64,000 nt of DNA from positions 186,001-250,000 of the forward strand of contig JAKOGI010000367.1 of assembly GCA_029747015.1 (NCBI GenBank), read 5' to 3'. The notes under the pieces are model-generated. The model saw only the letters and a program-made list of their open reading frames with translations. It had not been told where the DNA came from and made no database searches. The stretch is from Carnegiea gigantea. Taxonomy: Eukaryota > Streptophyta > Magnoliopsida > Caryophyllales > Cactaceae. Below are positions 59,284 to 64,000 of this stretch, one piece after another. A program made the position numbers and the translations under genes. Each line of letters opens with the position of its first letter. The stretch's first letter is position 1.

Positions 59284-60759
59284 TGTTGAATTCCAAGAGT
59301 ACACAACCACAAGAGGGGGGTGAATTGTGGTGGTCGATTTTCGCCTAATAACTGACAAACAACCGTAGCACTTGATTGCAGAGATTGTTTGTAAATCACA
59401 AACAACCTTACGCCTTGTTTGTAGCGGTTGTTCTCAATTGATTCAGTAGCGAAATTCAAAGTAATAAATGCGGAAATAAAGCACACACAATTTTTACGTG
59501 GAAAATACCTCTAGCCCAACTGAGGTGTGAAAAACCACGACCTACCTCGTGTAGGATTTAACCACTTCACTAATGGGCTGAAAACGTTACAAAAGCAACA
59601 CTCCTTGTTACAACTTGTAACCCACGTAACCTTCTTCCCTAAGACAGGTTACACCACGTCCAATCTCACCAGATAGGACACGTCCAAAGTCCACACGACT
59701 GAGGACACACTCACTCACTTTATGTTCTGAGAACAGGGGTACAAAACACCTTACTGGGGTGCTTCTGACTTAAGTAGATGTAAGGTACAATGAAGTCCTA
59801 TTATGCCAAAAAATTGAAAGCTCAGTTACGCAAAATCTTCTCACGGTTTTTCTCTTTGAAATTCAGCTCTAAGAATCTCTTACTTCTTTGTAAAAACCGG
59901 ATTATCAAATGGGAGAGAGAATTTCAATAGTTAAACGCACAACCCAACGGCTATTCTTTTCAAAAGAGAGGGAAAATCCTCTATTTTTAGTCGCTTAGAA
60001 GATTCACCAAAGATTTCCAACGGCTAAGAGAGGAGAGAAGATTTTCTTAAAATATCTTGGCCGAGTAATCTAGCTTGAAAAGAATAAAATCTTGATTTAT
60101 CCCAAATTCAATCAAGACCTAAAAATAAGGGATAAGAATCTTTCAAGAGAAATCTTTAGCAAAAACGGTTTTGCAATTTATTTTTTTTTTTCAAATTCAA
60201 AACAAATCTTTTTAGATCTGGCAGCCAACCGAAGCAAATTTCCAGATAAGACTGATGTAGCTGCTGTAGTTTTTGAGAACACCCTAGGCATCCTGTTTGC
60301 AGGGTTGTTTAGAAATGGTGTCCCAAAGCAACTTTTCGAAAACCGTTTTCAAGAAGTGCTAAAAATGATACTTTCAAGATTGGCATATTAACAAGAGTCT
60401 AAAAGATAAAAACTAAATTAACCAAGACTCCTTGTAAGAATTAGTTGTCTTGTCAAGAGTGAATATGCTGCTCCAAAACACCTTGGTCACCTTGATTCCT
60501 TGGGTGATCTTGTGTAGCTGAATGTTCCTCAAGACTTAAACCATATGTGTTGTTTGCTGATCTTGTGTCACTGAAGCTCGGAACCTGTTCCTAAGACTTG
60601 TTCTCAACATTTAGCCACCAGGTTAATAAAATATCACAAACAGCGGTGTAGGAACAACGGTGTATTAGGCCCTGTTTGGAGAGCTTGTTTGGAACAACAT
60701 TACTTAGACAAATATGTTACTCTTGGATTTGTTATCATCAAAACTAAATATAATCAACA
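59284..60759 (-). repeat. SIRE-like element, 5' LTR
   Basis: TGTTGAATTCC...AATCAACA in + coordinates; pairs with 50070-51547. Confidence 0.95.
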
Positions 60760-60764
60760 CATTC

Positions 60765-61139
60765 CATGGCTTGAACCCACTCAAGATACTCATTGGGGTT
60801 CAAGTTTCCATTAAACTCCAGGGGTTCCACTTTAGTGTCACGGAATTCATCGGTTGGAGGTCTCCTATCCCCTCTTCTTGGATGACTCCTCAAGCTAGAA
60901 TCACTTGAGTAATCATTTTCATCTTTATGGTTGTTTGATTCTTGAGTTTGTCGTCCTCCTTGGAAGGCCATGAATTGGGCAGTCATTTGCTCAAGTTACC
61001 TACTAATTTGCCTCACACTTTGTTATAGGTTTAGGATGGTATTGTCTTGTCTCATCATGTGGGCTTGCTCTAAACTCATTCCCCTTGGCACCCTTGCTAG
61101 TTGGGGTGAGTTAGGAGGGGAGTGTTCTTCATTCGACAT
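60765..61139 (-). pseudogene. CRM-like element 2 gag, N-terminal part
   Basis: Starts MSNEEHSPPNSPQLARVPRG at 61139, with stops soon after. The piece 60765-60986 reads MTAQFMAFQGGRQTQ and VEPLEFNGNLNPNEYLEWVQ, the start of the gag domain, and is cut at the copia insertion; it continues at 50064. Confidence 0.75.
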
Positions 61140-61338
61140 GATAAAGAGGGTATGGATAGGAAGTTAACGCAAGGGTTGTTTGAGGAGCTAGGGTCTTTTA
61201 TAGCTGGGAATTATGTTTGGTCAAGGTTCTTTTATAGCTTGAAGAGAAGCAATGAGGGATTTAACAACTAAGAATGCAGAAATAGATCTTCAAAAGCAAG
61301 GAAATGTGGAATAAACTCAAGCACACCAACCTGATTTT

Positions 61339-61350
61339 GCTCTGATTCCA
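61339..61350 (-). other. Primer binding site, CRM-like element 2
   Basis: Minus-strand TGGAATCAGAGC, 11 of 12 bases of the initiator tRNA-Met site, two bases inside the 5' LTR. Confidence 0.75.
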
Positions 61351-61352
61351 AA

Positions 61353-62356
61353 TGGAGCGTGCACGCGGATGGCCAGAATTGCTAACTTGAGTTTAGGCTC
61401 AAAGTCCCCCTTGAATGTTGATGTGACTTGATTTAAAGGCAATGCCACCCACCAAGACTAGGATCCACCAAGAATTGCATAAAGGCTTAGCCATCAACAA
61501 GCCTATAAAGGCTCCACTCAAGACTCACCACCTTGTTCACAAGGATAAAGAGAACTTAAGATTTAGAGAGAGAAAGCTTTGAAGCTTAATTGTTCATTCA
61601 TTTAACTTGCCTTCAACTAAACTCGAGTATGGCTTTTATAGGGTTGGCCAATACTCTAGGGAACTCATCTTACATAGGAAAATGCAAAATACAAATTACT
61701 AGATTAACATAGGAAATATAAAAGTAAGTTACTAGATAAACTATAGTAAAAATAATATAAATTTAAAAACTAGGGCTCTTGAGACTTGTTCCCATCACCT
61801 TAGGGGCTTATTATCTTGAATTCCTACATTAATAAAGGGGGATGCATCTTTGGAATCAGTTGGCCATAACTCTCTTGTTTCTGATCCAAATCTGATGAAA
61901 TAGGATTCATATGAAAGCTTGATAAGTCTATTTCCAATGAAAAAATTTCACTAATTTTGGCCCAGCCATTTGAGAGAAATGGGCCATAATAGCCATATGG
62001 TCCAAACTGGAACTGACAGTTGACTTTGGGGCAGTCCACTTTGAAAATTAATTTGACCGACCAAATGAACTCCAAATGACTTAAAGATAGCCCAGAATAA
62101 CCTTGGCCAAGTCATGTGGAGCATAAACAGACTAACGTTCTGTTCAGAAACTATCCATGAGCACAACCTTCTATTTTGAGCTTCCCTTATTCTTGCCGTA
62201 GGTTTAGCCTCAATTTAATGATTAAACCCTTTAAAAGACCTCTTGACCTTCTCAAAAAAGGAGGGTAACAGAACCTAAGGGCTTAGGATGGACCTTAAAT
62301 GTAAGTTCTAAATCAATGCATGGACCAAGTCCCTTGTGACAAAGCTTTTGAGTACT
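61353..62356 (-). repeat. CRM-like element 2, 5' LTR
   Basis: 1004 bp; pairs with 44935-46076 and lacks about 90 bp plus smaller stretches found there. Element-sense terminus reads AGTACTC instead of TGTACTC. Confidence 0.85.
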
Positions 62357-62817
62357 AAGAAGGACTTGAGGGCTCTCTTGGACTAAAATAGGCATGGCAT
62401 TTGCTTAACTTTCAGTCCTATTAGAAAAATTGGTTAGTTTTTTCTATAACTTAAATATTTTTTGGTAAAGTTGTTTTTCTCTGCAAGACAAATTCATTTG
62501 GTACACCAATCGATTTCATGTCAACTCCTTCAAAAACAGGCCCAACCAAAAAGCAAAATCTAACTGAATTTTATTGATATGAATATAACTCAATCTAAAA
62601 TTGACCTGACTTGAAATCAAATTGAATAACCCCTTCATGTGATCTAGAAATAAGATCCTTACTCATATTACATTAGCCAACCCCAGGGGTGCACAACAAT
62701 GACGAAATAGAGAAAACATCGGGCACCTGGAAGAAGCATATGCCTGTTTTTCATCCATTTAATGAACATAACTGATACCAATTAAATGAAAAAGATTCTA
62801 GAAGATAATTACATGAG
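62357..62817. other. No gene recognised
   Basis: AT-rich; holds the probable 3' flank of the minus-strand gene at 62818-63198. No element signature. Confidence 0.5.
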
Positions 62818-63198
62818 TCAAAATGCACGAAACATAACAAAAAGAAGCAGTTGGAGCACTCCAAAACATAAGGTGCCTAGCTTAGAAGAATGAGTACTTG
62901 ATGATGAACTCCTCCCAAAAGTCTCACCGGAAGTTGGAGCTGACACGGGCACTGGAGAGAGACCGAAAGGGTTGAAACTGTCGGCAGGTGAAGCTGGAGG
63001 GAAGAAGGAGGAAATGCTGCCTTTGGGTGACGATGACGAAGTAGGAGTGGTTGTTGGGAATGGAAGAACAGCAGGAGAAGCTGAGAGGATGGGGCTTGTT
63101 CCAGATCTTGAAGCGCCTTCTACTATGCTAATCAGCATTATTTCCGCTACCAAAACTTTGAAAACACATACCAATCTTGTTTTCAAATTAGTTGCCAT
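62818..63198 (-). CDS. Putative small secreted Ser/Pro-rich, GPI-anchor-like protein (AGP-like)
   Basis: 126 residues. Residues 9-27 form a hydrophobic signal-peptide core (LVCVFKVLVAEIMLISIVEG). Residues 28-104 are rich in Ser, Pro, Thr and Ala with SP, AP and TP pairs, sites typical of arabinogalactan-type O-glycosylation. Residues 97-105 are a Ser-rich small-residue stretch, and 108-126 a hydrophobic end (LGTLCFGVLQLLLFVMF), like a GPI-anchor signal. Expected place: outer face of the plasma membrane or cell wall. The frame is open upstream to 63294, but that start lies only 13 bases after a TATA box, ahead of the expected transcription start, so 63198 is preferred. No family recognised with certainty; the only intact host-like gene here. 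Confidence 0.5.
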   Translation of the reverse strand: MATNLKTRLVCVFKVLVAEIMLISIVEGASRSGTSPILSASPAVLPFPTTTPTSSSSPKGSISSFFPPASPADSFNPFGLSPVPVSAPTSGETFGRSSSSSTHSSKLGTLCFGVLQLLLFVMFRAF

Positions 63199-63306
63199 TA
63201 TCACCAGCTTCTTCCCCGCTAGCTTTTTCAATTTTTTTTTTCTTTGGGGTGTGGGTCGGATTTTTGATCTGGGAGAACGGCTGTATCCCATCAATGATTA
63301 GCTAGC

Positions 63307-63315
63307 TTATATAAA
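63307..63315 (-). promoter_or_regulatory. TATA box for the 62818-63198 gene
   Basis: Minus-strand TTTATATAA about 110 bp upstream of the chosen start codon. Confidence 0.5.
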
Positions 63316-63505
63316 GGCACATTAAAAACAAGACAGATCAAATAAATTCAAGGTAGGATGTACACATCAAAATTCTGAGCTGTAAATTTTCTTTTGGTGC
63401 GAGAATTCTGAGCTGTAACTGAAATATGTTTCTTACAGTCTAGATTTCTGCCTGTTGCTTTAATTTGCATTGTCCCATGGTAAAAGAACTAGCTAAGTAC
63501 AATTA

Positions 63506-63825
63506 GGCCATGTTATTTTTTGTTGGTAAATTTCAATTTACCAACCTCAACTAACTTTAACCTACTTCAACTCATTTCAATTAAAAAAAAATAATCACTT
63601 CAATCAATTTCAACCCATTTTAACCAATTTCAACTCACTCCAATCAAATTCAACCCATTTATCATTATTTTAATCAATTTCTACCCATCATATAAAAACA
63701 ATTCAATCTATTTTAACCCACTTCAACCCATTTTAACAAAAAAATATCTACTTTAACTTATTTCTACAATCTCAACCAATTTTACCTATTTACCAACGCA
63801 TATTTTCCAACGAAAAAAGAATGCC
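63506..63825. mobile_element. Tourist-like MITE with minisatellite core
   Basis: 320 bp flanked by TTA (63503-63505 and 63826-63828), the target duplication of PIF/Harbinger elements. The ends are imperfect inverted repeats: GGCCATGTTATTTTTTGTTGG and, from the right, GGCATTCTTTTTTCGTTGG. Next to the left end is a perfect 10-bp hairpin, GTTGGTAAAT/ATTTACCAAC (63522-63545). The interior is made of degenerate TTCAACCCATTT-like units. Confidence 0.6.
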
Positions 63826-63828
63826 TTA

Positions 63829-64000
63829 GTTAATATAAAAGTATCCCATCAACACCTTTTCTTGTAACTTTTAAAAAAGTTAAAATGATCAGAAATGACG
63901 TATTGTAACATCTACAATCTACCCACTTCGTCTCATTATGTTTGTAAAAACAGATCAATGATAATGCACTTTGACTGTTATTTTCTTGTCAACTTTATAA
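63829..64000. other. Nothing recognised at right edge
   Basis: AT-rich, no open frame or element end. Confidence 0.4.

Larger units (their letters stand above)
50070..60759 (-). mobile_element. SIRE-like Ty1/copia LTR retrotransposon, young, near-complete
   Basis: LTRs at 59284-60759 (5') and 50070-51547 (3'), about 1477 bp each. By eye I count roughly 30 differences between them, about 2%. The primer site is a perfect TGGTATCAGAGC (59270-59281, minus strand); the polypurine tract AAAAAGGGAGAA is next to 51548. Probable target duplication CATTC (60760-60764) / CATCC (50065-50069). Order gag, protease, integrase, RT, RNase H, then an extra ORF before the 3' LTR, as in the SIRE/Maximus lineage. 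Confidence 0.9.
44935..62356 (-). mobile_element. CRM-like chromovirus LTR retrotransposon 2, interrupted by a copia element
   Basis: LTRs at 61353-62356 (5') and 44935-46076 (3'). The primer site (TGGAATCAGAGC, minus strand) is 61339-61350, and a polypurine tract (AAGAAGGGGGGATC) lies next to 46077. Gag and pol run on the minus strand. Gag is split by the SIRE-like element at 50070-60759. No clear target duplication found outside the LTRs (CTTTG against AAGAA). Its protein pattern is close to element 1 at 19168-26291, but the LTRs are unrelated by eye. Confidence 0.8.

Noticed and set aside
44930..62361. Target-site duplication for CRM-like element 2
   Set aside because: CTTTG on the left and AAGAA on the right do not match; the right LTR terminus is mutated or truncated.
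62972..63301. Plus-strand open frame of about 109 residues
   Set aside because: Antisense shadow of the minus-strand gene; no signal or family pattern.

Overview
This window looks like gene-poor, repeat-rich nuclear DNA of a flowering plant. The evidence is an AT-rich sequence holding plant LTR-retrotransposon lineages primed by initiator tRNA-Met (Tekay-like and CRM-like chromoviruses, a SIRE-like copia element, an Athila-like fragment), a plant LINE, and three decayed copies of a plant pararetrovirus (Caulimoviridae). The species cannot be named from what is visible. I see no rRNA, tRNA gene or CRISPR array, and only one plausible host gene, at 62818-63198.

Layout. 1-5253: pararetrovirus copy A (+), entering from the left edge. 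5254-8792: an Athila-type retroelement remnant with an ORF1-like pseudogene. 8793-13353: pararetrovirus copy B (+), missing its coat and movement regions and bracketed by imperfect terminal inverted repeats. 13364-14224: nothing recognised. 14225-40620: a four-level nest. A LINE (- strand; halves at 14225-14575 and 39590-40620) is split by a Tekay-like element (14576-39583, +). The 5' LTR of that element is split by pararetrovirus copy C (15855-29720, -). Copy C is split by a CRM-like element (19168-26291, -). 40621-44934: no gene. 44935-62356: a second CRM-like element (-), whose gag is split by a young SIRE-like copia element (50070-60759, -) carrying an env-position ORF. 62357-64000: a small secreted, GPI-anchor-like protein gene and a Tourist-like MITE with a minisatellite core.

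The pararetrovirus copies keep the order coat protein (zinc knuckle), movement protein, protease, reverse transcriptase, RNase H, then an unidentified C-terminal region, then a TATA box with a poly(A) signal about 160 bp downstream, a leader, and a tRNA-Met primer site. Coat before movement protein is the arrangement of solendo-/cavemo-like viruses. All copies are full of stops and frameshifts.

Most interesting: copies B and C share the same outer ends. These ends form imperfect inverted repeats starting with G-rich AATTT-type termini, and copy C sits in the Tekay LTR with an apparent 9-bp target duplication. This is the signature of a Mutator-like DNA transposon that carries a pararetroviral genome as cargo. 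The main alternative is that the ends are the two arms of the viral leader hairpin. Copy B then lost about 2.5 kb at a 4-bp microhomology (CCCT).
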